From Clostridia bacterium (GTDB lineage: Bacteria; Bacillota; Clostridia; Christensenellales; Borkfalkiaceae): 56,521 bases of DNA. The translations under genes and the position numbers were made by a program. A model generated the notes under the pieces. The model searched no databases. It was not told the origin of the DNA and was given only the letters and a program-made list of their open reading frames with translations. Below are positions 7,312-14,980 of this stretch, one piece after another; positions within the stretch are counted from its first letter, which is position 1; the number at the start of each line of letters is the position of its first letter. The stretch is from NCBI GenBank assembly GCA_900766495.1, contig CAAFVM010000006.1, forward strand, positions 1-56,521, written 5' to 3'.

Positions 7312-8613
7312 TTATTTATTTTCGGCGGTTTCGGCTTGCGCGGTTTCGTGATGAAGCTTTAACTGCATTTTTTCTTTGTTATAAGCAAAAATTTCTTCGG
7401 TAGCAAGCGAAATTTTGGTAATAACGTCGCGCTTTGTAAGCGGATACACCCAATAGTTGTCGTCGGGAACGGTTATGTCGAGTACGTCGCCGCCGTACGG
7501 GTAATCGTATTCTATATGTACGCTTTCCTGCTCGCAACCCTCTTTTTTAAGTTCGAACGGCTTGCCGTAAGCAACGCCCGTAAGCGTCATACCGTTGCAA
7601 TCCTGAACAAACTTGCCGTTGCCCTGTTTGATAAACCCGTGGGCGTTGGGCATAGTGTCGATGCGAACGTCGTCTTCTATTCTGTAAGTGCCGTCGCGAA
7701 CCTCTTTGCGGACGTTGGCGCGCTCCCATTTGAACCAGTCGGGAATATGCGAAAATTCGGTTTCGCCCTCGATTGCGCGCATTTCGCCGTATTCGGTCAT
7801 TTCCCAGCGCTTACCGCACGCCTCGCACCAAAGTTCGGTACCCTCGGAATACATTTTATGCTCCACGCCGCAGTGCGGGCATTGATACAGCAGCGAGTGC
7901 AAACCTTTCGCCCTGTTTTTATCGTCGATTTTTATTTTGTTAGCCTTTTGCCAGGCAAAATCGTCGTAAACGAAATTCTCTTTTATTCGGGCGTTGATTT
8001 CTTCGACCGACAAAGTTTTTAAATCTTCGGGCGTTAAAATGCACTTGAAATCGGCTTCCACATGAGTGTGTTTGTTCTTTTTGTTCCACTGCGGTTGAGT
8101 TATAAAGTTGCCGTACATAGTAACCACAACCACCGGAACCTTGAACAGCTTCATCATTTTGCCCAGCGAATCGGGCAAATACGAGGTGCAACCGTCAAGA
8201 GAATAACGCGCTTCGGGGTAAATGCAGAATACGCTTTTCAAATTATCCATGGCGTATTTTATGTTTTTTATAAGCTGCAAATCTTTGGTGAATTTGCGCT
8301 TGCCTATAACGCCGAGCGAACGCATAAGCCATTCGGGGTAATCGTGGAATACCTCGATGCTCGCAACGTTGTTCAAAGGATACGGATGCGTAAGCTTGAA
8401 CATTATTTCGAAATCAACCACTGAGGCGTGGTTTGCAAGTATTATGTAAGGCGGTTTTAACCCGTCGGCGTTATACCTGCGCGCCACGAAATTGCGCTTT
8501 TTCAAATCGGGAAACGATATTATTTTTTTAGCTATAAACGCCCAGAAACCCGATATTCTTTTTGGCGGACGTTTAAAATCGAAACGCTTTATGTTCTTTT
8601 CGTTTTGTGCCAT
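7312..8613 (-). CDS. PlsC-like acyltransferase with C-terminal zinc ribbon
   Basis: 433 residues. The first ~220 form a 1-acyl-glycerol-3-phosphate acyltransferase-type domain. The catalytic H-x4-D motif is NHASVVD at residues 61-67, and the second block reads YPEARYS in place of the usual EGTRS. A zinc ribbon follows (CPHC...CEAC, about residues 245-267), then a ~150-residue beta-rich tail. Enzymes of this fold acylate lysophosphatidate or similar acceptors at the membrane; the acceptor here is unknown. Start ATG follows AGAGGA. It is co-transcribed with the DUF6440 gene from a promoter at 8807-8835. Confidence 0.85.
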   Translation of the reverse strand: MAQNEKNIKRFDFKRPPKRISGFWAFIAKKIISFPDLKKRNFVARRYNADGLKPPYIILANHASVVDFEIMFKLTHPYPLNNVASIEVFHDYPEWLMRSLGVIGKRKFTKDLQLIKNIKYAMDNLKSVFCIYPEARYSLDGCTSYLPDSLGKMMKLFKVPVVVVTMYGNFITQPQWNKKNKHTHVEADFKCILTPEDLKTLSVEEINARIKENFVYDDFAWQKANKIKIDDKNRAKGLHSLLYQCPHCGVEHKMYSEGTELWCEACGKRWEMTEYGEMRAIEGETEFSHIPDWFKWERANVRKEVRDGTYRIEDDVRIDTMPNAHGFIKQGNGKFVQDCNGMTLTGVAYGKPFELKKEGCEQESVHIEYDYPYGGDVLDITVPDDNYWVYPLTKRDVITKISLATEEIFAYNKEKMQLKLHHETAQAETAENK

Positions 8614-8806
8614 TTTTTATTCCTCTTTTATGTCCGTTTCACACCGCATTGCGGCGGTTTTGTTTATAACGGAACAAAATTTTTTACGTTGAATTATATG
8701 TCGCTCGTCTTTTAATAAGTAATTTTATTGTGCAAAAGCACAATATTTGCCCATTATCTACCTGTTTTGGGTAAAAAAAGAGAGGACATTTCCGCTTTTC
8801 GATTAT

Positions 8807-8835
8807 ATAATACTACACCTTAACGAATTTGTCAA
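8807..8835 (-). promoter_or_regulatory. Sigma-A promoter of the acyltransferase operon
   Basis: Minus-strand TTGACA (8830-8835), 17 bases, TATTAT (8807-8812). The ~190-base leader contains a TTGTGC-AAAA-GCACAA hairpin near 8727-8742. Confidence 0.7.
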
Positions 8836-8842
8836 CAATTTT

Positions 8843-9040
8843 TTATTTAATCTTTTTATATAACAGACAATGGCAATAGCCCTCGAAATTTTCGTCGGCT
8901 ATTTGCGAGCGGAATTCTTTGCAGGGGCATTTTGTGTCTTCGGTGCGCTCGCGGCGGCAGGGGCAATACCCGCCCGTGCGTTTTAAACCCTCGCGGACGG
9001 CGGCTACTATTTCTTTATCCTCGTTAAGAACGACTTTCAT
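8843..9040 (-). CDS. Ferredoxin:thioredoxin reductase catalytic-chain family, short form
   Basis: 65 residues with six conserved Cys in the order CPC (26, 28), CPC (38, 40), CHC (56, 58), followed by LYKK. This is the pattern that holds the 4Fe-4S cluster and redox-active disulfide of the FTR beta chain. Plant and cyanobacterial chains are about 110 residues, so this is a minimal version; no variable chain or thioredoxin is nearby. It may pass electrons from ferredoxin to thiols, but that is inference from the motif. The start follows AAGGAAG. Single gene. Confidence 0.88.
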   Translation of the reverse strand: MKVVLNEDKEIVAAVREGLKRTGGYCPCRRERTEDTKCPCKEFRSQIADENFEGYCHCLLYKKIK

Positions 9041-9258
9041 TTTTTTCTTCCTTGTTAAGTTTATTACACGTATTAGGTATTGATTTTAATTGCACAAAGT
9101 TACTTCGCAATTACTTTGCTTTCTTCCTTGTTAGTTTTTCACACACTAACTATTGTTGTTAATCACGCGCAACCTTATATTGCGGTTTTACCCGTTAATA
9201 TTTTTACCTTTCGCTTATATTTTAAAACGAGCGGCGTTAAAAGTCAACTTATTTTTGC

Positions 9259-9287
9259 TTGCTCTTTTTGCGGTTTAGTGGTAAAAT
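9259..9287 (+). promoter_or_regulatory. Sigma-A-like promoter of the phosphodiesterase gene
   Basis: TTGCTC (9259-9264), 17 bases, TAAAAT (9282-9287). The start codon at 9318 would be about 25 bases past the transcription start. Confidence 0.55.
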
Positions 9288-9317
9288 AACAACAATCTTA
9301 AAAGAGGCGGTACAACA

Positions 9318-9830
9318 ATGAAACTGCTTATAGCTTCCGATATTCACGGCTCGGCTTACTACACCGAAAAATTTTTAAACGTTTTTAACAGCGAAAATTG
9401 CGACAAGCTTTTGCTTCTCGGCGATATTTTATATCACGGTCCGCGCAATCCCCTGCCCGAGGGCTACGCTCCGCAAAAGGTGGTTGAGCTTTTAACCGCC
9501 GTAAAAGAAAAAATAGTTTGCGTACGCGGCAACTGCGACGCCGAAGTAGACCAAATGGTTCTGCCTTTCCCCATAACAAGCGAAACCGCGTTGGTTTGCG
9601 CCGACGGGGTCAACATATATTTAACTCACGGGCATAAGTTTAACCCCGATAATCCCATGCCTCTCGAAGCAGGCTCGGTTATGCTGTTCGGGCATACGCA
9701 CGTTCCGTTCGACGAAGTTCGCGGCGGAGTAAGATTTTTAAACCCCGGCTCGGTATCGCTCCCCAAAGAGGGTTCGGCTCACTCATGCCTTATTTTCGAC
9801 GGCGGCGAGTTCAAAAAAGTAGTTCTTTAA
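9318..9830 (+). CDS. yfcE: YfcE/MJ0936-type metallophosphodiesterase
   Basis: 170 residues, typical of the family. Metal-binding motifs appear in order: SDIHGS (residues 7-12), LGDILYHGPRNPLPEGY, RGNCD, THGH and FGHTHVP, then NPGSVSLPK. This calcineurin-like fold uses two divalent metals to hydrolyse phosphodiesters; E. coli YfcE acts on model substrates and its natural one is unknown. Start ATG follows AGAGGCGG. Convergent with the ferritin-like gene, the two sharing a terminator. Confidence 0.92.
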   Translation: MKLLIASDIHGSAYYTEKFLNVFNSENCDKLLLLGDILYHGPRNPLPEGYAPQKVVELLTAVKEKIVCVRGNCDAEVDQMVLPFPITSETALVCADGVNIYLTHGHKFNPDNPMPLEAGSVMLFGHTHVPFDEVRGGVRFLNPGSVSLPKEGSAHSCLIFDGGEFKKVVL

Positions 9831-9855
9831 AAACTAAACCATTATTTATAAAAGT

Positions 9856-9903
9856 AAAAAACCGCGCTATAAGCCCTTTAACGGCTATTTCGCGGTTTTC
9901 TTT
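9856..9903. repeat. 3'-end palindromic element, copy b (bidirectional terminator)
   Basis: AACCGCG (9860-9866) pairs with CGCGGTT (9891-9897) around a 24-base loop that holds the family core TTAAAGGGCTTATAG (minus strand). A and T runs on either side let it act in both directions between two convergent genes. Confidence 0.75.
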
Positions 9904-9933
9904 TCGTTTGTCAGATATTAATTTGTTAGGTAA

Positions 9934-10422
9934 TCAAAGCTTTTCGAGCGCGCACGTAAGCAGTTCTGCGTGCAATTCTTCGTCCATCGCAATTCGCATT
10001 AAAAGTTCGGCAAGCGATTGATTATCGGTAGCGTTCGCCGCCTGCTTATAAGCTTCCGCCGCGGCTTTTTCGGTTTCGATGTCGTTTTGAAGCATAAGTT
10101 TTACATCCTTGGTATAGTCGGCGTAACTGCCCGAAAACCAACTGTAACGCCCCGCGTAAACGGGGTCGCCGCCAAGCGCGTAAATAGCTCCCGCAAGCAA
10201 ATCGAGGTGGCGCATTTCCACTCCGCCTATTCCCATAAACAAGCCCGCAAGCTCGGCGTATTCCTTTTCGGTAAGCACATGCTGATAGACGTAAGTGCTT
10301 ATAGCTGTCATTTCGGAAGCCCTGCCCGCATAAAGGTCGTAAAGGTTGGCAAGCGTTTTTTGCCCCGCGCTACCCGTAACTTCGGGATAAGGCACGTTCA
10401 CGCTGAAATCGTCAAACGTAAT
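9934..10422 (-). CDS. Ferritin-like diiron protein, possible ATT start
   Basis: Four-helix-bundle protein of the ferritin-like/rubrerythrin type. Candidate metal ligands are Glu in ASEMTAIS, the ExxH of VEMRHLD, Glu in DIETEKAAAEAY and the ExxH of DEELHAELL. It could store or oxidise iron or remove peroxide; no rubredoxin domain is present. Start choice is odd. The only good SD (GGGAGG, 10429-10434) is 6 bases before an in-frame ATT at 10422, giving 162 residues that begin TFDDFSVNVPYPEV. The first standard start, GTG at 10401 (155 residues), is 27 bases from the SD. The ATT is preferred tentatively. Confidence 0.8.
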   Translation of the reverse strand: MTFDDFSVNVPYPEVTGSAGQKTLANLYDLYAGRASEMTAISTYVYQHVLTEKEYAELAGLFMGIGGVEMRHLDLLAGAIYALGGDPVYAGRYSWFSGSYADYTKDVKLMLQNDIETEKAAAEAYKQAANATDNQSLAELLMRIAMDEELHAELLTCALEKL

Positions 10423-10475
10423 TTTTTTCCTCCCGCATATTTTATGCCGAGGGAATTTTTTTTGTTATAAATAAA

Positions 10476-10504
10476 AAGACGGATTGAAAAAAACGCACCG
10501 TCTT
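10476..10504 (-). terminator. Intrinsic terminator of the Ppx-M50 pair
   Basis: AAGACGG (10476-10482) and CCGTCTT (10498-10504) pair; on the minus strand TTTATTT follows. It lies 26 bases past the stop of the M50 gene. Confidence 0.7.
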
Positions 10505-10529
10505 ATATTTTTTGTAGCTTCAATATTTT

Positions 10530-11612
10530 TTATATTTTTTTCGCGGCGGCTTTGTAATAAATATAAAGATTTTTTTCGGCAAGTTTAAAGCCGCCTTTAA
10601 GTTCTTTCTCCGCGTTTAAATAGCTTCTTTCAATGGCGTTAACCCATTCTTCCTCGCCCATATAGCGGCGATAAGCCAGATGCGCGCGTAAAATTGCGGG
10701 TGAAAAATTTTCGCAGGAAGCGAAAAAACTTTCGGCAAGAACCGCGTTTTTTTCAAAGAATTCTCCGTTACCGCTCACGCCGGCAACAAAAATAAGTTCG
10801 GGAAAAATAACCGAATATTCGTCGTCGGAAAGGCGCGAAACGCTATCGTTTAATTTCGATAAGTCGCGAAACGCCTCGGTAATCTCGCCTTTCACGCAAA
10901 AAGTCATATATTTTATATACGCGAAAAAAGGTTGTTTCGAATTGTCGTTAACAAGTTCGTTTTCGGCTTTTTCGGCTCCATCGTCAAGCGGAAAAGTTTT
11001 ATAAAATTCGTTTATCGCGGCAACCGAAGCGCAATATCCGTTTTCGCCGCCTATGCAAAGAGCCAACGCCCCGTCCGACGTTTTATCGAGAGGCAAAGCG
11101 TTCACGAAAGTAAGATACCCTGCGGAAGCGCCGCCCGCCCCGAACAAACAAAAAAGAACGGGATTTTTCACGCACAAAACCACAACAAGCACCGCGGCAA
11201 GGTATATAAACGAAAACAACAACCCGCCGAACGCCCAAAGCGACAGTTTCGAAGCGGTAAGCTTTCCGCCGTAATAAAAATCGCTTTCGCCCGCGTTTTT
11301 GCCGAAAAATGTAAACAACTTGATTTTTGCCTTGCGCTTTCCGTTTTCTTCGTTATAAATTACGGTAAACAGCCCGAAATTAACGCGTTTAACTTTGGCG
11401 CCCGAACAAACGGCAAAAATCAGATGCCCGCATTCGTGAAAAAACAGCCCGAGAACATAGTTTATAACCAGCCCGCAAAGTCCGCAAAGCGCAACGTTCA
11501 CATGTCCGTATTTAAACGTGGCTCCCGCGTAAATGCAAAGCAAAAAGAACGCGCAAAACCACAAAAAGCCCCCCGATAGGTTGATTATCAGCTGTTTCGC
11601 ATTATTTTTCAT
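10530..11612 (-). CDS. Divergent M50 (site-2-type) membrane metalloprotease
   Basis: 360 residues. The zinc motif HECGH is at residues 59-63 inside a membrane helix, and a distal NALPLDKTSDG (about residue 170) supplies the Asp ligand in a variant of the usual NxxPxxxLDG. At least four hydrophobic helices lie in the first 180 residues; the rest is soluble and helical. There is no PDZ or CBS domain, unlike RseP and SpoIVFB elsewhere in the window. It presumably cuts a membrane substrate; target unknown. Its start overlaps the end of the Ppx/GppA gene by 11 bases. Confidence 0.8.
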   Translation of the reverse strand: MKNNAKQLIINLSGGFLWFCAFFLLCIYAGATFKYGHVNVALCGLCGLVINYVLGLFFHECGHLIFAVCSGAKVKRVNFGLFTVIYNEENGKRKAKIKLFTFFGKNAGESDFYYGGKLTASKLSLWAFGGLLFSFIYLAAVLVVVLCVKNPVLFCLFGAGGASAGYLTFVNALPLDKTSDGALALCIGGENGYCASVAAINEFYKTFPLDDGAEKAENELVNDNSKQPFFAYIKYMTFCVKGEITEAFRDLSKLNDSVSRLSDDEYSVIFPELIFVAGVSGNGEFFEKNAVLAESFFASCENFSPAILRAHLAYRRYMGEEEWVNAIERSYLNAEKELKGGFKLAEKNLYIYYKAAAKKI

Positions 11613-12477
11613 AAGCTTTTGTTCCTTGACTTAAAAGGTAATATCCGTCTAAATTATCGTCTTCCGAAAGCGTTGCGCCGCCCGCCCCGAGCGCGTTTAT
11701 ACAGCAATACAACGCCGCCGCGCCGAACGGTATAACACGCGCGCGCTTTAAATCTATTCTGCGCTTTTCGGCAAGTTCTTCGGGTGAGCAAGCAAAAAAT
11801 TCTTCTATTCGTTCATAAAGTTCTTCGCACGAAAGAAAATATCCGTTTTGTTTTTCGCGGTCGTATTTTTCAAGCCCGCACCCTATGAACGCAAGCGTAT
11901 TCGCCGTTCCGCCTATGCCGTAAACTTTTTTTACAGGCGGCAGCTTTCCATATTCGCCCGTTCTTTGATTAATATAGCCAAAAACCGCCCGCATGTCGCG
12001 CGGGCAGGCTTCGCTTAAAGTAACCGCGCCGAACTGCGCCGAATGCGAGTAAATTATTTTTCCGTTTTGCGCGGCGGCAATCTCCGCCGAACCTCCGCCT
12101 ACGTCTATAACGCAACCGTCGCCGCCTTTAAGCGCGCCGGTTATGCCCAGAAGCGATTCTTCGTCGCCCGACAAAACGCGTACGTTTACGCCCGCCTTTT
12201 CTTTTACCAGTTTGCAAAAATCTTCGCCGTCGGGGGCGTTCCTTACCGCCGCCGTGGCAAACGCTTCAAAGGCGCATTCGCCAAGTTGCAAGGCGGCGTT
12301 TTTCAAATCGATTATGCCATTTAAAGTGCCGTTTATCGACTTATAGCTTAACTTTCCGTTTTTTTCGCGGTCTTTGGCAAGCTGCGTGGTTATAAGGCTT
12401 CGTAATAAAATTTTTCCGCCCGAACAAACCATTATCCGGACGGAATTGCTACCTATATCTATAATCGCTTTATTCAT
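11602..12477 (-). CDS. Ppx/GppA family phosphatase
   Basis: 291 residues, close to the short form that consists of the two actin-like ATPase-fold lobes only. Motifs: IDIGSNSVRIMV (residues 5-16), ATAAVRNAPDGEDF, GDEESLLG, IDVGGGSAEI, and YGIGGTANTLAF. Members hydrolyse polyphosphate or pppGpp and thus affect phosphate storage and the stringent response; which substrate applies cannot be read here. Same strand and overlapping with the M50 gene downstream. Confidence 0.9.
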   Translation of the reverse strand: MNKAIIDIGSNSVRIMVCSGGKILLRSLITTQLAKDREKNGKLSYKSINGTLNGIIDLKNAALQLGECAFEAFATAAVRNAPDGEDFCKLVKEKAGVNVRVLSGDEESLLGITGALKGGDGCVIDVGGGSAEIAAAQNGKIIYSHSAQFGAVTLSEACPRDMRAVFGYINQRTGEYGKLPPVKKVYGIGGTANTLAFIGCGLEKYDREKQNGYFLSCEELYERIEEFFACSPEELAEKRRIDLKRARVIPFGAAALYCCINALGAGGATLSEDDNLDGYYLLSQGTKAYEK

Positions 12478-12560
12478 AAGTATTTTTATTCAATCGTTAA
12501 AACGGCGCGTTAATTTGCTAATAATACGCGTAAAATTTTCGTAGGCAAAAAAGCGCAAAA

Positions 12561-12836
12561 TTACTTCGAGACGTCGGACGAATCCGCGTCTTTATACCCG
12601 AGCTTTAACGCCCTTTCCCTTATTTTCCAGTCGCACAGCCAAAGGTCTATGCTGTCGGTGGTTTGCTCCTTTTCCTTTTGCAACTGAATTATTTCCTGTT
12701 CGAGTTCGGCTTTTCGCGCGTTTTTTTGGTTTAACGACGCCATCTGATAAATCATCACCGAAATAAGAATGACGAGAAGCAGAACCGCCGCCGCCGTTGC
12801 CGAAGCCGCTACCCTTTTTAATTTTTCTAAACTCAC
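12561..12836 (-). CDS. divIC: DivIC/FtsB-like septum formation initiator
   Basis: 91 residues from GTG at 12836, chosen because GAGGAGGG lies 8-9 bases upstream. One membrane helix (about residues 14-32, AAAVLLLVILISVMIYQ) is followed by a coiled coil (LNQKNARKAELEQEIIQLQKEKEQ) and a short domain with CDWKIRERALKLGY. DivIC with FtsL and DivIB scaffolds the division septum. It follows yabP and yabQ, as in Bacillus and clostridia. Almost the whole gene is overlapped by the out-of-frame tail of the yabQ reading frame. Confidence 0.85.
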   Translation of the reverse strand: MSLEKLKRVAASATAAAVLLLVILISVMIYQMASLNQKNARKAELEQEIIQLQKEKEQTTDSIDLWLCDWKIRERALKLGYKDADSSDVSK

Positions 12837-13176
12837 GGAGATATTCCCTCCTCTTTCGCAAATTTTCAACCTTATTATACAACTTAACCGCAATAAAGGC
12901 AATCTTTTTTGCGTAAATTTTTTGCATTAACCAAAAACCGAGCGAAAAAACTACAATCATATACCCGCGAAGCGGCGGGAAAACGTAAAAATTTTTTACG
13001 AAGATGAACGCCGCCGCGCAAAATATAGCGGTGAAAAATATGCACGCGGCAGAAAGAACCCGGTTTTTAACCGCGCGCGACAATATTTCCGCAGGAAAAG
13101 TTACAGCTCTTGCAATAACGCCCGCCGAAAAGCAGATTAAAAAACAAAAAAAATGATAATCCGCGTCGAACGTCAT
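12592..13176 (-). CDS. yabQ: Spore cortex biosynthesis protein YabQ, with unusual overlapping tail
   Basis: The first ~113 residues fit YabQ: several hydrophobic helices (YHFFCFLICFSAGVIARAV, SAACIFFTAIFCAAAFIF, GYMIVVFSLGFWLMQKIY) and a basic end KVENLRKRREYLREF. YabQ is needed in the mother-cell membrane for spore cortex synthesis. The frame has no stop where the family normally ends and runs 81 more codons through divIC in another frame, adding a Gly/Lys/Arg-rich low-complexity tail. Either the overlap is real or a stop was lost through an indel or sequencing error. The ATG overlaps the yabP stop by four bases. Confidence 0.8.
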   Translation of the reverse strand: MTFDADYHFFCFLICFSAGVIARAVTFPAEILSRAVKNRVLSAACIFFTAIFCAAAFIFVKNFYVFPPLRGYMIVVFSLGFWLMQKIYAKKIAFIAVKLYNKVENLRKRREYLREFRKIKKGSGFGNGGGGSASRHSYFGDDLSDGVVKPKKRAKSRTRTGNNSVAKGKGANHRQHRPLAVRLENKGKGVKARV

Positions 13177-13430
13177 TTTAAAAGCTTTTTAAAAAACGAA
13201 ACCTTTTCGCCTAAATATTGCACGCAGTTCACCTCGCCATCGATGGCGAGCGCGCCCGTCTGCTTGGAAAAGTTGGCTATTTTCAACCCCTTTCCCGCAA
13301 TACTCACCCGTTCGCCATTTAAAAGCGTTACGGTTATTTTCTCGTCGGACATACCGTCAACTTCGGCTACGCCCGTGGCGCAACATTTTTTACGCTCGGC
13401 TAAAGTAAGCGCGTGCAGTTTTTCTTCCAT
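13173..13430 (-). CDS. yabP: Sporulation protein YabP
   Basis: 85 residues from ATG at 13430, which lies 6 bases after AAAGGTG. A GTG at 13439 is inside the SD and was not chosen. Sequence features: EKLHALTLAERKKCCATGV, then VDGMSDEKITVTLLNG, GKGLKIANFSKQTGALAIDGEV, and YLGEKVSFFKKLL, typical of the YabP/YqfC family. YabP works with YabQ in cortex formation. The hslR/yabO gene that precedes it in many genomes is not present. Confidence 0.9.
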   Translation of the reverse strand: MEEKLHALTLAERKKCCATGVAEVDGMSDEKITVTLLNGERVSIAGKGLKIANFSKQTGALAIDGEVNCVQYLGEKVSFFKKLLK

Positions 13431-13493
13431 ATAATTCACCTTTTCCTCGGGTAAAATATATGCTGCCGCGCTCGTTTATATTCGCCGTTAAAA

Positions 13494-13534
13494 ACGCAAA
13501 CGCGAAAAGCTTAAAAAAACTTCTCGCGCGTTAT
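13494..13534 (-). terminator. Probable terminator of the PTS-IIC-like gene
   Basis: On the minus strand AACGCG(C)GAGAAG pairs with CTTTTCGCGTT around a T-rich loop, with a T run shortly after. It separates the transporter gene from yabP. Confidence 0.5.
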
Positions 13535-13566
13535 TCTTTCGTATTATTCTCTCAACTAATAATTAA

Positions 13567-14853
13567 TTAGATTTTTAAATCGCCCGCTTTAATAATTCCC
13601 TTTTTGCGCATAAATTCGCTTGTGAAAAAGCAAATAACCGCGGGGAGAATGAACATAAGCAAAGCTATGCCTAAAAGGGTTATCCACAAAGGAACGCCGC
13701 AAATGTTGCCCGCGCTGACAGTGCCTATAACACCTACGAAACCGCTGGTTCCCATTCCGCCGCCGCTCGCGTCGCAACAGAGTTTAAACAGACAGGTAGA
13801 AAGCGGACCGCAAACGGCGCTTGCAATTACGGGAGGTAAGAACAGCACCGGCTTTTTCATCACGTTAGGAATTTGCAGCATACTCGTGCCTATCCCCTGC
13901 GAGATAAGCCCCGCAACGCCGTTTTCGCGGAAGCTCATAACCGCGAACCCGACCATATGGCAGGCGCACCCGACTACGGCGGCGCCGCCCGCAAGATACA
14001 TATTATACGCCGAAGCGCTTACCGAGCCTGCCGCCGCGCCCGACAAAACAGGCGAAGCTATAGCCACCCAAATAGCCGCCGACGAGGTGGGCAACGTTAA
14101 AAGCATACCCATTACCACGGCGATTACCACGCCCATAACGAACGGCACGGCGCCCGTGGCTATTTCGATGCCGCGGCTTAAAACTTTTATAAGCCATATG
14201 AACGGAATTGAAACGAAGCACCCGACGAAAGCAACTACAACGCAGGTAAGAGGAACCAATAAAATATCGAGCTTTGTTTTACCCGAAACAAGGTTGCCTA
14301 TTTCAACCGCGGCAAGCGCGCAAACGTATGCGCTTATGGGGTTGCCCGGGCTTTTCACCTTGCCTAAAAACGCGGCAAGACTTTCAAACGAACCGTTAAA
14401 ATTAACGGTAATCGAAGAATAACCTATGCTCGCGCCTATAACCTGTTCGCTGTAAGCGCCTATAAAACCCGCTACCACGGCGGAAAACACAACCAAACCG
14501 CTCGCTTTAAGCTTGCTCGCAATGCCCACGCCTATGCCCGCGCCCATAAGAACGCTTGCAATCGTGCCTATAAAAACGAACATTTTGCCCACGGCGGTGG
14601 TTTCGCCTATAAGCGTGCCTATCGTTTTTAATATTGTTCCCGCAATTAAGGTTACGAACAGCCCCTGCGCCATACCCGAAAACGCGTCGATAAACCAACG
14701 GCGGCAAAGAGCAGCTATTACGCCTTTCGCGGTTTTCTTACTTTCGCTTGCCGACTTTTCGTCTTTTACCGTATTTTCCGCTGCTTTGTCTTCGACAAGT
14801 TCTTGCTTTTCGATTTGCTCTGTTTGTTTTTCCGCTTGTTTTTTCTTTTTCAT
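13567..14853 (-). CDS. PTS-IIC-like membrane transporter (PF13303 type)
   Basis: 428 residues from the ATG at 14853, which follows AAAGGA by 5 bases; earlier in-frame starts lack an SD. A charged Lys/Glu-rich leader of about 40 residues comes first, then roughly ten membrane segments with family blocks GMAQGLFVTLIAGTILKTIG, MGAGIGVGIASKL, EIGNLVSGKTKLDILLVP, MGMLLTLPTSSAA, HMVGFAVMSFRENGVAGL, QGIGTSMLQIPNV and GMGTSGFVG. These are typical of PF13303 IIC-like proteins. No IIA or IIB partner or sugar enzyme is nearby, so the substrate and PTS coupling are unknown. Confidence 0.85.
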   Translation of the reverse strand: MKKKKQAEKQTEQIEKQELVEDKAAENTVKDEKSASESKKTAKGVIAALCRRWFIDAFSGMAQGLFVTLIAGTILKTIGTLIGETTAVGKMFVFIGTIASVLMGAGIGVGIASKLKASGLVVFSAVVAGFIGAYSEQVIGASIGYSSITVNFNGSFESLAAFLGKVKSPGNPISAYVCALAAVEIGNLVSGKTKLDILLVPLTCVVVAFVGCFVSIPFIWLIKVLSRGIEIATGAVPFVMGVVIAVVMGMLLTLPTSSAAIWVAIASPVLSGAAAGSVSASAYNMYLAGGAAVVGCACHMVGFAVMSFRENGVAGLISQGIGTSMLQIPNVMKKPVLFLPPVIASAVCGPLSTCLFKLCCDASGGGMGTSGFVGVIGTVSAGNICGVPLWITLLGIALLMFILPAVICFFTSEFMRKKGIIKAGDLKI

Positions 14854-14920
14854 AATCATCCTTTGTTCAGTCGCCCGTTTCGCGCGCAAAGCGCACGGCG
14901 AAAGCGACTGTTTTTATTTT

Positions 14921-14966
14921 AAAAGCCGCGCTATAAGCCCGTTAACGACATATTCGCCGCTTTTTT
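14921..14966. repeat. 3'-end palindromic element, copy c (terminator)
   Basis: Minus-strand AAAAGCGGCG and CGCGGCTTTT form a 10-bp stem with one mismatch; the loop holds TTAACGGGCTTATAG. It lies 15 bases past the metallophosphoesterase gene. Confidence 0.75.
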
Positions 14967-14980
14967 ACCGAAATTATTAA

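Noticed and set aside
10018..10470. 150-residue ORF on the plus strand
   Set aside because: Antisense to the ferritin-like gene, with no ribosome site.
13604..14422. 272-residue ORF on the plus strand
   Set aside because: Antisense shadow of the PTS-IIC-like gene; Pro/Thr-rich composition is an effect of the codon pattern.
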